From contig CANNZV010002356.1 in NCBI GenBank assembly GCA_947561585.1, positions 1-64,000 on the forward strand: a DNA stretch of 64,000 nucleotides, given 5' to 3'. A model generated the notes under the pieces. It was not told where the DNA came from. It was given only the letters and a program-made list of their open reading frames with translations, and ran no database searches. The position numbers and the translations under genes are program-made. The DNA is from Caprella mutica (taxonomy: Eukaryota; Arthropoda; Malacostraca; Amphipoda; Caprellidae). Below, in pieces: positions 34,001 to 45,756 of the stretch (position 1 is the first letter of the stretch; the number at the start of each line of letters is the position of its first letter).

Positions 34001-34833
34001 GCCTTATTATTGAACCTTATGCAAAATGAAACTACCTTTCCAGGGAGAAAGTCATTTCTAATTCGATTGAATGATGCAAATATGAAAGGAATAATTTTAC
34101 ACGGGTTGGACAATTTCATGTGGATATTTTGAGCCAATGAATTCGAATGGGATTATTTTTGAGCGAATACAAACTGAATTAATGTCATCTTCATGTTACA
34201 ACACATTAATAAACGTACCAACTGTTCTCTACATTGATTGACTTGTCCCAGTGACATATTGTACAGTAGTAAAGAACATCTTCATGTCTTTGAATACGTA
34301 AAGCATATTCACAATTCTATTTGCTATTTGAATAAAATTCACACCCAATATTCACTAAGATGCCAAATGCAACTGAAATGGAATACTAAATAATATAAAT
34401 ATGATTGAGAAATTATTTAAAATATGAATATCCTTCATTTCTCCCATTATACGTACTAATCAAGATTTCGTGATAGAAGTAATGGAAAAAACACCATATA
34501 CACTCTGTATATAAATATGAACACTGTTCAAACGAACTAATGCAACTGTGTAATTTGTTTAATTTCAACAAACTTGTTGGTACAAAAAAGAAACTAATCA
34601 GTTTCTGCGTTAATTGAATATTGATCGGTGTTTTGGTTAATTAGTTTTCAGTGCAGATGGAATGCATTGAAACAAACAAGCGAATGCATTGGTCAGACTC
34701 AAACTAATTATTCTGCTTATTCTTGGTCTAGATCTCATTAATTTGTCATGAATAAAAGTCCTTTTGTACGATAATGCCTAACTCTGTGATGGTGAATAAC
34801 TAAAAAAAGACTCTATACCAAATGGTAGAAAAG
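31071..34833. other. Non-coding stretch with some complex sequence
   Basis: No gene recognised. 32150-32560 is non-repetitive and less AT-rich, with octamer-like ATTAGCAT and ATGTAAAT near 32275-32295. GAAGCGAAAGCTTTTCC near 32852 followed by AATAAAG near 32912 resembles a retroelement 3' end, but nothing upstream confirms that. The ORF at 33829-34137 matches nothing I know. Confidence 0.5.
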
Positions 34834-34951
34834 TGACGTCACAGACCATTGAATATATAAGATGTTTCACTGCTACGTGGAAGCTAGGGGCCAAATAATT
34901 ATTTATGTGAGAGCGTATCAGCCAATCAGAGAAAAGCGTAACGTGACGTCA
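34834..34951. promoter_or_regulatory. Pair of CRE-type palindromes
   Basis: TGACGTCA occurs at 34834-34841 and 34944-34951, each as GTGACGTCAC. Between them lie TATATAA (34854-34860) and GCCAATCAG (34921-34929). CREB/ATF factors bind TGACGTCA. No transcript start or gene can be tied to it. Confidence 0.3.
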
Positions 34952-35087
34952 CATACTACAAATGTACATTGAAACGGGTATATGATTATGTATTTAACGG
35001 TAATAGCTACATTTTCTTTTACTTCCAAAAATGGAGACTAAAGCAGATGGTGGCCGGAAATTTCGGTCTCGGAAAACTCGGCCTCAG

Positions 35088-35990
35088 TTTATTTTATTTT
35101 ATTACATCCGAAAAAGTTTCACAAACTTATGGAAATTTAAAATATATACAAAATCCTAAACTAAAACATGATAAGAAACACTAAACTAAACAAAAATTTA
35201 AAAGGACGATGCAGTGAGTGGTATGGTCGAAAATCATTCAATATATTAATTTTAACTAATACAGTATTCTTTAAAAATCTTTTTGAATTTAAAATCAGAC
35301 ATTGGATGTTTAAAATTTTCAGGAATATTGTTAAAAAGATCAATAGCCCTATAAACAATAAAATTTCTTTCTAATTCAGTTCTAAAATTAGGGACATTAA
35401 AATGAGTTGATCTGGTTTGGTAGGAGTGAGTTGGTATATGGTCTCTAAAATAGGTATTGAAAATGTCCGAGTTAAAATATAGAGCATTACGAAAAAAAAT
35501 CAATAAAAAATAATCATAAACATCGTCAAATTTCAATAAATATAAATTCCTATATAAATCATTATTGGATAAATAAAACCTACCATTAAAATCTCTTTTA
35601 CATTCGCTATAATTCTTAAAATACTGTATAAAACAGTTCTCAATGGCTGGAGCAGCGAATTAAAAGATTTTCCATATACAATTATAGATTGGATAAAAAG
35701 GGAGTAGGCTAAAGAATTACACATTAAAATTAAGGTTTTTCTGTTAAAATAATTCCTTTAACTTGACTTAGTTTCTTGCATAAAAAGGACAGATGTTCTT
35801 TAAAAGTTAATCTTTTGTCGATAAAAATGCCTAGATATTTAAAATGATGAACCTTTTCTAAAATTTCATGGTTAAAATAGATATCTGGTGAGTTTATTTG
35901 TTTATGGGAGTTAAAAAACATTATTTTTGTTTTTGAAATGTTAGGGGTGAGTTTATTAAAATCAATAACAACTTGTACCGATCTTTAGAT
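35088..35990 (-). pseudogene. 5'-truncated LINE fragment (RT C-terminus)
   Basis: The minus strand encodes the end of a Jockey/CR1-like reverse transcriptase in three frames. From 35985: NKLTPNISKTKIMFF, then HHFKYLGIFID and LTFKEHLSFL (thumb). From about 35740: NSLAYSLFIQSIIVYG. From 35536 to 35252: HSYQTRSTHFNVP and a C-terminal tail. A roughly 150-bp 3' UTR ends in a TAAAA-type tail (35088-35104 on the plus strand). Truncation at the 5' side is usual for LINE copies. It is a different family from the element at 9662-13577. No target duplication was identified. Confidence 0.8.
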
Positions 35991-38900
35991 GTATTGGTAC
36001 AATTGAAAAATGAATATTTTTGCGCATTGCACATTTCTCACCCGTTTAATTAGATGAAAGATAAGAAAATTAGTGAATTAAGTCACAGAATACAGCGCAC
36101 GCCATGATATTGCATCAGAAATAAACCGACGCTTCAAATTCGTAGGAACATACGTACAAAACATGTACAGAACAGAAATAATTATATTATTTATAAATGT
36201 ACAATTTTATTATCAGTTTAATATCATAAATAGAAGTTTGATTTAAAATAGCATATTTAAAATCAATATTAATTTCTTTATGTAGTTTTTGAATAATTAA
36301 AAATAAATAATATATAAATCGTAGGCAACTCCAAGGATACCGTCATGTTATGCACTCCTACGATGCCATGTGTCGCTAGAAAATTGTGGCAGTGCACTCG
36401 TAGATAGACAGTTTGTTTACTTTAACTGCATGCAGGTAAAAACGGTAACAGCATAAATTGACCTCTACTTTCATTCAAAAGGAATAATAATATTTAAAAA
36501 CTTTATAAAAATATAGGTTTTAATGAGATATAATTGTGGGAGAAAGAGGGAGTCATATTTCATGTTCTATAGTCTATACAAAGAAGAATTTATTAAGTTT
36601 CTGTATTGCAAAGTTTGACGATCCATTTAATTTGAGTAACTTTAGGAAAAAAAATTAGAATCATGGATTAGGAAAATTAATACGATTCAAATTACTTGAA
36701 TTAATAAATATTTATTATTGGTTAAAGAATATGAAATTAAATAAATACGTAGAAGACATTATGGATAATCTAACAAAATAAGCAAAACAACTTTTTAGTA
36801 ATAAACTTTAATATCTCATAACATATATTGAACTTAAAAATTAGTTGAACATGGTTTATTTTAAAAGTTATGTTCAAAGCTCAAACCTTAAGAAGTTAGT
36901 GAATCAACATATTATTATGGTAACTGTAATATATAAAATTTCGAAAAGTTGGCAATTGTTAACTCCTCCTTTATCAGACTATAACTTTTAGGCAATAGAT
37001 GCTGTTGAATCTCTCTGATTTTTGAAAGCGAATAAGTTAGTTTTTGAGGTAGTGCAATAATTTAGAGTAGCGCAAAGGTCCTGCCTTTTAACCAGAAAAT
37101 AGCGCACTTTGCGCTCTATCTTGCTCTGCATAATAAATCTACATCTTTTAGAGCCTCCCACCATGAATATTCCCTTGAAATGATAGTTTGCACGTGAACC
37201 ATTTACTAATCCAGTAACTCTCCAAAGTAGTACAAATAACTCATATAAGATTAACCTGCTGTGAAATCATGTCACTCGAATGAACATGAAATCAATTATA
37301 TAAAATCTAATTCAAAACAACTATTAATAATTCAGGGGAATTATTATCATTCTTAGTGCAATAACAAGTCTATTCATGATTTGCATTCATTATTGTTTGG
37401 ATGGAAATGAGTGAATATATAAATTATCAATGCATTCATCAATGGAGAAGTTGTTTATATATAAAGACAGACGAAATTCAATTCTAATATAAAAATGTTG
37501 TATTTATTAAAAAATTGTGGAATCGATACAAATTTGTGGAATTGATAAGAATTTGTTGTAGCGATATATCGTAGAATATGAACAGGTAATATGATTCTTC
37601 CTGATGATAAAAGAAGTTATTTTTTCCATCAAAAATGTATTCAAGAAGTTTTCTATTGTTTCATATAACATATTTCTATTTTTTCATTATGGGATTGATC
37701 TTAAATTTTCTAATTTATATACAAAAGAAAAATGCTGTTGTATACATTTATTATCGTATTTTCATAGTATTGAAAGATTAATTCAATCGTAAAGGAATAA
37801 GAAACTTTACTCCAAAAGAAATTTCTGATAGTTAATAAATTTATATTCAGTCATAAATATTTAGCGAATATTAATATAAAGTATTATTATATTAGCAAAT
37901 ATTTAAAGCAGATAGGAAATAACTCCCGACTGCTTATATTTTATTTATTAACTAAATTATTCAAATATTTCCCAAGTGACTTTTAATAAATATATTCAAT
38001 AAACTTTTAAATCATAAAGTACTTTTAAATTGAAAACAGGGATAAGTTGAAAACAAAATAAAAATTGATAATGTTAATTATCACAGTGACACTTTAAGCT
38101 GACAGTACACCAGTGGTATAATTAATATTCTATAGGTTAAAGAGGACAATTAAAATCAATATTTTTGATGTGATACAATGAATATAACATTTTTTCATAT
38201 GTGCAAAACTCAGCACCTTCTTTGAATATAGACTACATTAAATTAATGAATGAAACTTAAAGATCATTAATATGTTTGACGGTTACATTGCCATTTTATC
38301 GTACGTTTCCAGTATTCTATTGAAACCGTATACTCCCGTGATACTTTTATTTGAATTTCTCTCATCCTATATTTCTGACAGTTTCAAACTTCCACCGGAG
38401 AAAAAGGCCGAAAGATTTCCTCTAGACTTAGATTTCAACAATTGAGCTTCGGAATTTGGCTGTTGTTGTTTTGCAGCACAGCTTTATACCCATTGTCATC
38501 CCAAGATGAATTGCTTGGAGAAAATACAGCAAAATATTATATAGTATCTCGGGAAAACGAAGAGAAATGTAATTTCACTTTGCAAGACGTGATCGAGGGA
38601 GGAAAATGAAGAGAATAACATTTTATGTATCTCTTTGTAAAGCATTTCAATATTGATGAATAACTGTTTCTAAATGAATATACAATATATGTTTTCTTCG
38701 CATGTAAATAGTTAAGAAATTAAAGCATAAATATTCATAATATGAAGAACTTATATATGCTCTTGTGACTTGTTATATTTGCTGCTTTTATGTGACAGTT
38801 TTTGTACGTCGCCTCAAAATAGACTCAGTTTTACACTGTCAATATATTTATGCGACATATATTACTTAATTGAAAAAAAAATGAGTGATGTCTCCATAAC

Positions 38901-41900
38901 TACTATTATTTCAAACCATCCAAGAGGATCACTAGCCAATCACATTTAGGAAATTCACTTTCAATTCTGACAATAGTCGATAGGGTCGAACAAAATTTCA
39001 TATACTATTGTCCAATCCGTAACTAAATTAAAACTAGTTTTAGGTTTGGATGTTTTACTGGATTTAAGAAAAGAAAATTATTACTTGAATGAAGTAAAGT
39101 TTGCTGTTTCTCAATCAGCTGATAAGGTACTACCACTCAATCCAATTGATTCCTCTTCTTCGTGATAGCCTCTGAGATACATTCCACAGAGAGGCAGCAC
39201 CTGAAAGAAAACCAAACTACGAGTAACTTTGGACATTTGCAAAAGCTCTGAAAGAAGCCTTCTTCCGTATAGGATATCATCTCTTCCGTGATTAAGAACG
39301 AGTAATTTACACTTTCTCCATGTCTCTAATGAGCTTTCCATGCAAGAAAACATCTCTTTCGAGGGATTGAACAATAGTTCACATCTCCAATTACCAGAAA
39401 ATGAACTCAGAACTAAAAACTCCTTTAAGAAATAAAAATGTAACAAAATATTCATTACTTGAGTCCATCTGTAAATATTGTTAATTTTCCCCATCTACAA
39501 CTTCATAGGACAAGATCCCTTTAAACTTAATATTGAAATTACTGTTTTGATAATTAATCATTGTTAACAGAAACTCATTATTTAGTGTCTGAGTTATGTC
39601 TTGTTCCATTAATACAATACCTGTAGGTTTTTCTATTTTTGAGAGTAGTTAACATGTTGAGGAGACCCACACAAATTAGTCAAATACAATGATTGTATTC
39701 TGACTTTTTCAACAAGTCTTGCGATCATCACACATTTTGAATTACATATTATAAATAAAGAATTTTTTGACAAAGTATCACTATTTATGCTAAAAAACTG
39801 AAATAAAAGTCATTTTGTCCTGAAGTGAGATTCCTCTGACCTCGTGCAGGTCAAATTGACTTGACAATGATAAAAGTCACTCGGTTGGATATAAAGTCAC
39901 TTTGACTGTAACTTTTTTTACTGAATGCACTTCCCTCTTTGCTACAAATCTTTAAATTATTTATAGAGGAACTATACTCAAATGGACTCTTCTGGAGAAG
40001 TCGAGAAAAATGCTTTAAGCCAAAATACATTTTGACAGCAATTTTGACAGCAAGAGCCGATTGTCGTATTACAACACATCCGAAAAATAAGATGACAGAA
40101 AATGAAAGATGTGATTTATTTTAGTTTTAAGTAGATTAGTATTAAAGAGGTAAGAAATCAAATTTATGAATAAGTAAAATATCGTAAGGATTACAGAATA
40201 ACAACTTTGAGCTAATAAAATATATCATAAATTGATCTGTTTCCATAGAGTTCCTAAATACTTTGATACTGATTGTAAAATAATTAAATGAAATAATTAA
40301 ATAATTAACCTATAAAATGAATAGAAAAGAAAGATGACAGTTTTAGGTTTGAAGAAATAATAGCTCTTTTTGATGGATGCCTTAGAGTAATAATATATAT
40401 TGGTACTAACAATTGTATTTAAAGTGATTTTCGTGGTTATACTTCATTAAAAGTATTCAAGCATTTAAAATCAATATAAAAATATAATTGATTCGAGTAT
40501 TTGCAGCTAGATAATGATATGAGAGAGAGAGAAGAAAATGTAATTGATCAACAAGTAATATTTCCAATTTTGATTGTACTGAATTAATAACTTAATAAAT
40601 TGATAATGTTTGTAGATTTGATGTTGCTATCGCGAGTGAAAACTATCACTACGAATTGGTAGAGACTTTTCATCGGATAGTACTAGGCACAGAGACTTTT
40701 GTTGAAGCAGTCCAGATGAGACATCCACTGAAGGTTCCCTGGAGAACATTTTTGAATAATTCCTCACTGAATTATCGCCTAAAAATGAAAAGAAGTTTCA
40801 CATCGCTCTATAGTGGAAAATCTAATTACCAGCTAGACAGCTTTACTGAGTACACCATGTTAGGGAGACTCTAATATACCAAATGTATTATCATTATGTA
40901 CCTATGAATTAAAGTCAGAAGTGAAAATAGCAAATGATGGAATGAATTTTGTTGATTGATTTTTCTGTATTATTGGACTTTATATAATGAGAAAAATAGC
41001 TTATTTTTTGACATATATTAACGCATATATGATATTACACATGAATCAGCTTAAAGATTATTATAAAAAATGCGTAACGCGGGTCGATAGAATAATTATT
41101 GACAGTTGATTTATTTTATTTAATTAGAAATGACTTAATTCACTTGACTATTTCTCTAACGAATGAGGAACTGAAGATAGAGAACATACCTTCCATTGAT
41201 AAATGGTCTAACTTTTCACTATAATGAAACTGAAAGCTAAACGCATTTTCTAATATAAATTCTAGAATGAATGATCTTTCGTCTTCAAATAATACATAAT
41301 ATTTACTTCTCTGTAAATGTTTTTCTAAGGAAAAATATTATGAAACACCCCCATTAGACTTGCAAGATGCACGTGATGCTCAATTTGAGGCACTCAAATA
41401 CTACTCTTAAATTATTCGCAAATCGATGCGAGCAATGAGTCCGATGGCAAAATGTTTGCAAGGCAACTGTTCCCAATGGCAGGAATACGTCAATGAAGAG
41501 GAATGGGAATGGGGAGATTACTACTCCATTGAAAAAGTATATTAGAGATGATCAAGCCTTTGGATAATGTGTTTAATATTTTTAAGATCATTGAATACAA
41601 AGGGAAATATATGTAATTTATTTTTGGAATAGATGTTATTATACTAACTAAATATATTAACTGAAAAAAGAACATAAATCACCGCTTAAAATAATCATTA
41701 GAATGGATCTCTTTTGTCAATATGTACGCAATAAGTAATAAAAATATGAATATCTCGAAACATTTCTTTGACCCACCATATGACAGAATCACTTTCGGTA
41801 CGATAAAAAGAATGTTATTTATTATATGTCGATGTATATTTTCTAGCGGACATTCAAGCAGAACGTCATCTCTCTCTTTAGGACAACACACAGAGTGAAT

Positions 41901-42639
41901 ATTTTCGAACAAAGGCAGGTTTTCAGACTGGCGGAAATGTGTTTACGGAAAATGTGTACGAAATAAAATGTCTGTAGGTAGATGTTGTGTGAGAGGAGAC
42001 TGACTTACATGCTTCAAAGTAAATAGAGGTACTTCCATCTTTTGAAGATATAAATATATATATATATATATAAAAGAAAATCCTTAAAGTATATGAATAA
42101 AGTTATTCATACACGTTCTCTGTAAATCTACCAAATAATGTCAAAAGTGAGCTCATAAACAGCGAAGTCATAGTTCTTGAATTTAATCAAATAACTAACT
42201 CTAGTGCAGAGTTTAGACATAAAAAATGTAAATTTCTTGAGCATATAAGGATAAATTCATAACTGAAAATTAGTTGAATGTGTTTCTAGTAATAATTATT
42301 GTTTTTACTTGCATAAGTTATTTGCATAATTCAACCATTTTTTTGCATGGAAAATGTCCCGGTTAAATAGTTAAAAAAAATAGTTAGCAAATATGTAGTA
42401 ATACTGAATACAATTGAAACAGCATACAGGCATTACTTCATAAATGAAAAAAAATCTCACTTAGGACCACATGAAAAGTACCCTGTCAAAAAATCATATT
42501 TCTAAATTACTCTAAATTACTCTATAGCAGATAGAGGAATGACATTCACAGGGCATGATGAAAATAGACTATAGTTGTATGGTTTAAAATTACAAGGACG
42601 TAAAGTTTCTATTCTTTTAGTAGCGTAGTGTTTACATAC
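35991..42639. other. AT-rich stretch without recognised gene
   Basis: The longest non-repeat frame is 39111-39494 (minus, 127 codons). It has no recognisable domain and probably occurs by chance or belongs to an unrecognised relic. A short inverted repeat (TAGAGTAGCGCAAAG with CTTTGCGCTCTA) lies at 37066-37121. Confidence 0.55.
42053..42072. repeat. TA dinucleotide microsatellite
   Basis: About ten uninterrupted AT/TA units. Confidence 0.9.
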
Positions 42640-43380
42640 CTACGCTTGGATGACAAATATAAGTTGCCGTGGAGAAGAGGAGGGCTCTGGGAAAAAGACT
42701 TCAACAAGCACCACTCGTTGATGGACCCGCACACAGATGAAACCGCGAGGGGTAAGAAGATGAAGGATTGGAAGAGGGACGACACATCCATGTGGAGAAC
42801 AAAGAGGTGCAGACATTGTCACGGATATGTCAGTGGTGAAGACGGGAAGAGAAGAAAAGTATGATTGGAAAATGATCAATGACTTCCAGTCTGACTACTT
42901 GCCCATCATAGTGAGATGGAAGAAGATTGTGAAGATGAAGAAAGAATAGGTGAGAAGAAGAATAAAGACGATACAGAAGAAAGAAGAAGTAAAGGAGAAG
43001 TATAAGGAGATAGCGAGGATGAACAGATATGTAGTAGAGAAGTGCATCGGTAATGAAAAAGAGAGGAACGTACAGTGAATGAGAAGAAGAGACTACGAAG
43101 AAACTTGGGACAGAAGAAGAAGCATAGATAAGAATTTGGAGAAAAAAACTGGAGATGAAATTTTCCATCATATCCAGCTTTTTTTTCCAAATTCTTATCT
43201 CTGCTTCTCTCATTAACTCATTCACCATTCTGCAATAATCCTTCCCTTCCTCTCTGTTCTCTCCCAAGTTTCTCAGCAAAGGAGGCATGGACAGTAGTGA
43301 AGACCCTAGAAGGAGCTCTAAGGAGACGAGCGTCGAGCAGAGTGGAGGTGGCATGGAGATTTAGGACGATGAATGGTCAT
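42640..43380. pseudogene. Rearranged LINE-like remnant
   Basis: The plus strand near 42870-42930 reads NDFQSDYLPIIVRWKK, which resembles the last endonuclease block of LINEs (SDHLPI type). A basic linker follows. A segment reading AEIRIWKKKLD on the minus strand (about 43140-43215) reappears on the plus strand with a stop (IRIWRKKLE, 43120-43150). The two form an inverted duplication. The stretch is less AT-rich and purine-rich on the plus strand. The LINE assignment is tentative. Confidence 0.35.
43126..43200. repeat. 28-bp inverted repeat (hairpin)
   Basis: AGATAAGAATTTGGA and the following A-rich run at 43126-43153 pair with 43173-43200, with about one mismatch. It marks the junction of the LINE-like inverted duplication. 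Confidence 0.85.
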
Positions 43381-43509
43381 GTGAGAGAAGAGGCCTAAAG
43401 GTTAAAAATCTAAGTTACTTCCTCAGAATTAACCAGTAGAGTAATGATGCCTGCTGAATCATTTTTGGTTATTTTGTTCAATTGTCAAAATTTCAAAGTT
43501 AAATTAAGT

Positions 43510-43518
43510 TGTCTCTAC
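43510..43518. repeat. Left target-site duplication of foldback element 2
   Basis: TGTCTCTAC, a perfect match to 45748-45756. Confidence 0.75.
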
Positions 43519-43530
43519 GGCACTAGAAAA

Positions 43531-44005
43531 AACTGCCTACAGACAAACTGCCTACAGACAAACTGCCTACAGACAAAATGCCTACAGACAAACTGCCTAC
43601 AGACAAAATGCCTACAGACAAAATGCCTACAGAAAAAACTGCCTACAGACAAACTGCCTACAGACAAAATGCCTACAGACAAACTGCCTACAGACAAACT
43701 GCCTACAGACAAAATGCCTACAGACAAAATGCCTACAGACAAACTGCCTACAGACAAACTGCCTACAGACAAAATGCCTACAGACAAAATGCCTACAGAA
43801 AAAATGCCTACAAAAAAAACTGCCTACAGACAAAATGCCTACAGAAAAAACTTCTTACAGACAAAATGCCTACAGAAAAAACTGCTTACAGACAAACTGC
43901 CTACGGACAAAATGCCTACAGACAAAATGCCAACATAGAGAATGCCTTCGGAAAAAATGCCTAACGGAAAAAATTCCTCACGGACGAAATGTCTAATGGA
44001 CAGAA
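43531..44005 (+). repeat. Left TIR array of foldback element 2
   Basis: About 28 units of 15 bp (GCCTACAGACAAAAT, variant ACTGCCTACAGACAA), becoming degenerate inward as ATGCCTAACGGAAAA. Frames stay open because the unit is divisible by three. Confidence 0.95.
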
Positions 44006-44799
44006 TATATAAATAAAGAATATATAAATTGTATAAAAATGTCGTCAACGAATGTTGGAAAGGAAATAAAAGAGTAAACTCCATATTAAAATATAATAAA
44101 AAAAGAATAGAAAAGAATAAAATAAGATGAAAATAGAAATTTATAAAGAAACATGATAAATCTTTAAAAGCTATATTGAAGTGACATCTGTAATTGAATA
44201 ATTATTGGTAAATAAAGAACAGTATACACTATATTGTATTGAACCTTCTCAGAAACATCTCCTCAGTGAAATAAAATAAAAACTTATGCAAAACCTAAAT
44301 ATATGAAATATACTTCGTCTCAGTTATCATTCTTATGGAATAATATAGTATTTTTTTCAACGGAAAACACCATTCGATGGTAGGGTAGTTAAATATAACA
44401 AGTCGACGATCTTTTTATAACCATGAGTTGTTACTGCAGGTCAGCACTAATTACTTGAACATTGATATTACTATACTTGCTTTAGAATTTCAAAAGCAAC
44501 TAAAACCATCACCTATATCTAAAAAATATAAATAATATTCAAAAAATCAAAAATAAAAGATTATTGATATCTATTAAAAAAATCAGTTCATAAAAAGTTA
44601 CAATAGAGGAAGATGACTACATCAAAATGATTTGTTTTGATGATTTGTTTTTTTAATCACATACGCATAAAATAGGAGCACGCTGATTTAAAAAATGTTC
44701 ATATTCAATGTGATAGTGATTAAATATACTCTCACCGAGACAAAGCTCTTTTGTCTACTATTCCCAGACTGCAAACTTCTAATGAGTTTACAATTCATT

Positions 44800-45735
44800 T
44801 TAGGCCGTTAGGAATTTTGTCCGTTATGAATTTTGTCCGTTAGGAATTTTGTTCATTAGGAATTTTGTCCATTAGGAATTTTGTCCGTTATGAATTTTGT
44901 CCCTCTATCCATTTTTTCCGTTAGGCATTTTAACCGTTAGGCATTTTGTCCATTAGGCATTTTATCCGTTAGTCATTTTGTCCGTTAGACATTTTGTCCC
45001 TCTATCCATTTTGTCCGTTAGGCATTTTATCCGTTAGGCATTTTGTCCGCTAAGCATTTTGTTCGTTAGGCCTTTTGTCATTTAGTCATTTTGTCTGTAA
45101 GCATTCTGTCTGTAGGCATTTTGTTTGTAAGCATTTTATCTGTAGGCATTTTGTCTGTAAGTATTTTGTCTGTAGGTATTTTGTCTGTAGGCATTTTGTC
45201 TGTAGGCATTTTGTCTGTAAGTATTTTGTCTGTAGGTATTTTGTCTTTAGGCATTTTGTCTGTAGGCATTTTGTCTGTAGGCATTTTGTCTGTAGGCATT
45301 TTGTCTGTAAGTATTTTGTCTGTAAGTATTTTGTCTGTAAGTATTTTTTCTGTAGGTATTTTGTCTGTAGGCATCTTGTCTGAAGGCATTTTGCCTGCTG
45401 GCATTTTGTCTGTAGGTATTTTGTCTGTAGGCATCTTGTCTGTAGGCATTTTGTCTGTAAGTATTTTGTCTGTAAGTATTTTTTCTGTAGGTATTTTGTC
45501 TGTAGGTATTTTGTCTGTAGGTATTTTGTCTGTAGGAATTTTGTCTGTAGGCATCTTGTCTGAAGGCATTTTGCCTGCTGGCATTTTGTCTGTAAGTATT
45601 TTGTCTGTAAGTATTTTGTCTGTAAGTATTTTGTCTGTAGGTATTTTGTCTGTAGGTATTTTGTCTGTAGGAATTTTGTCTGTAGGCATCTTGTCTGAAG
45701 GCATTTTGCCTGCTGGCATTTTATCTTCAGGCATT
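44800..45735 (-). repeat. Right TIR array of foldback element 2
   Basis: Roughly 60 units of 15 bp. Inner units (44800-45080) are of GTCCGTTAGGCATTT type, outer units of TCTGTAGGCATTTTG type. A variant block with GCATCTTGTCTGAAGG recurs at 45371, 45551 and 45686 (spacings of 12 and 9 units), showing higher-order duplication. The arm is about twice as long as the left one. Confidence 0.95.
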
Positions 45736-45747
45736 CAGGCCGCTCAC

Positions 45748-45756
45748 TGTCTCTAC
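45748..45756. repeat. Right target-site duplication of foldback element 2
   Basis: TGTCTCTAC, identical to 43510-43518. Confidence 0.75.

Larger units (their letters stand above)
43519..45747. mobile_element. Foldback element 2 (non-autonomous, minisatellite TIRs)
   Basis: The left end begins GGCACTAGAAAAAACTGCC and runs into 15-bp units GCCTACAGACAAAAT. The right end, read inward, begins GTGAGCGGCCTGAATGCC and runs into the reverse-complement array. The order of variants is mirrored: outer units carry TACAGA and inner units carry TAACGGA. The roughly 0.8-kb core (44006-44799) is AT-rich and has no coding capacity. A perfect 9-bp duplication lies exactly at both ends. The outermost bases agree with those of foldback element 1, which supports a common family. 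The transposase source is not in this window. Confidence 0.85.

Noticed and set aside
33829..34137. 102-codon minus-strand ORF as a gene
   Set aside because: No recognisable motif; expected by chance at this length in AT-rich DNA.
39111..39494. 127-codon minus-strand ORF as a host exon
   Set aside because: No domain recognised. A possible acceptor-like TTTCTTTCAG lies inside, but no second exon or frame conservation could be shown.
42830..43354. 174-codon minus-strand ORF as a membrane protein
   Set aside because: The hydrophobic run is the antisense of a purine-rich plus-strand stretch. Part of the frame resembles a LINE linker instead.
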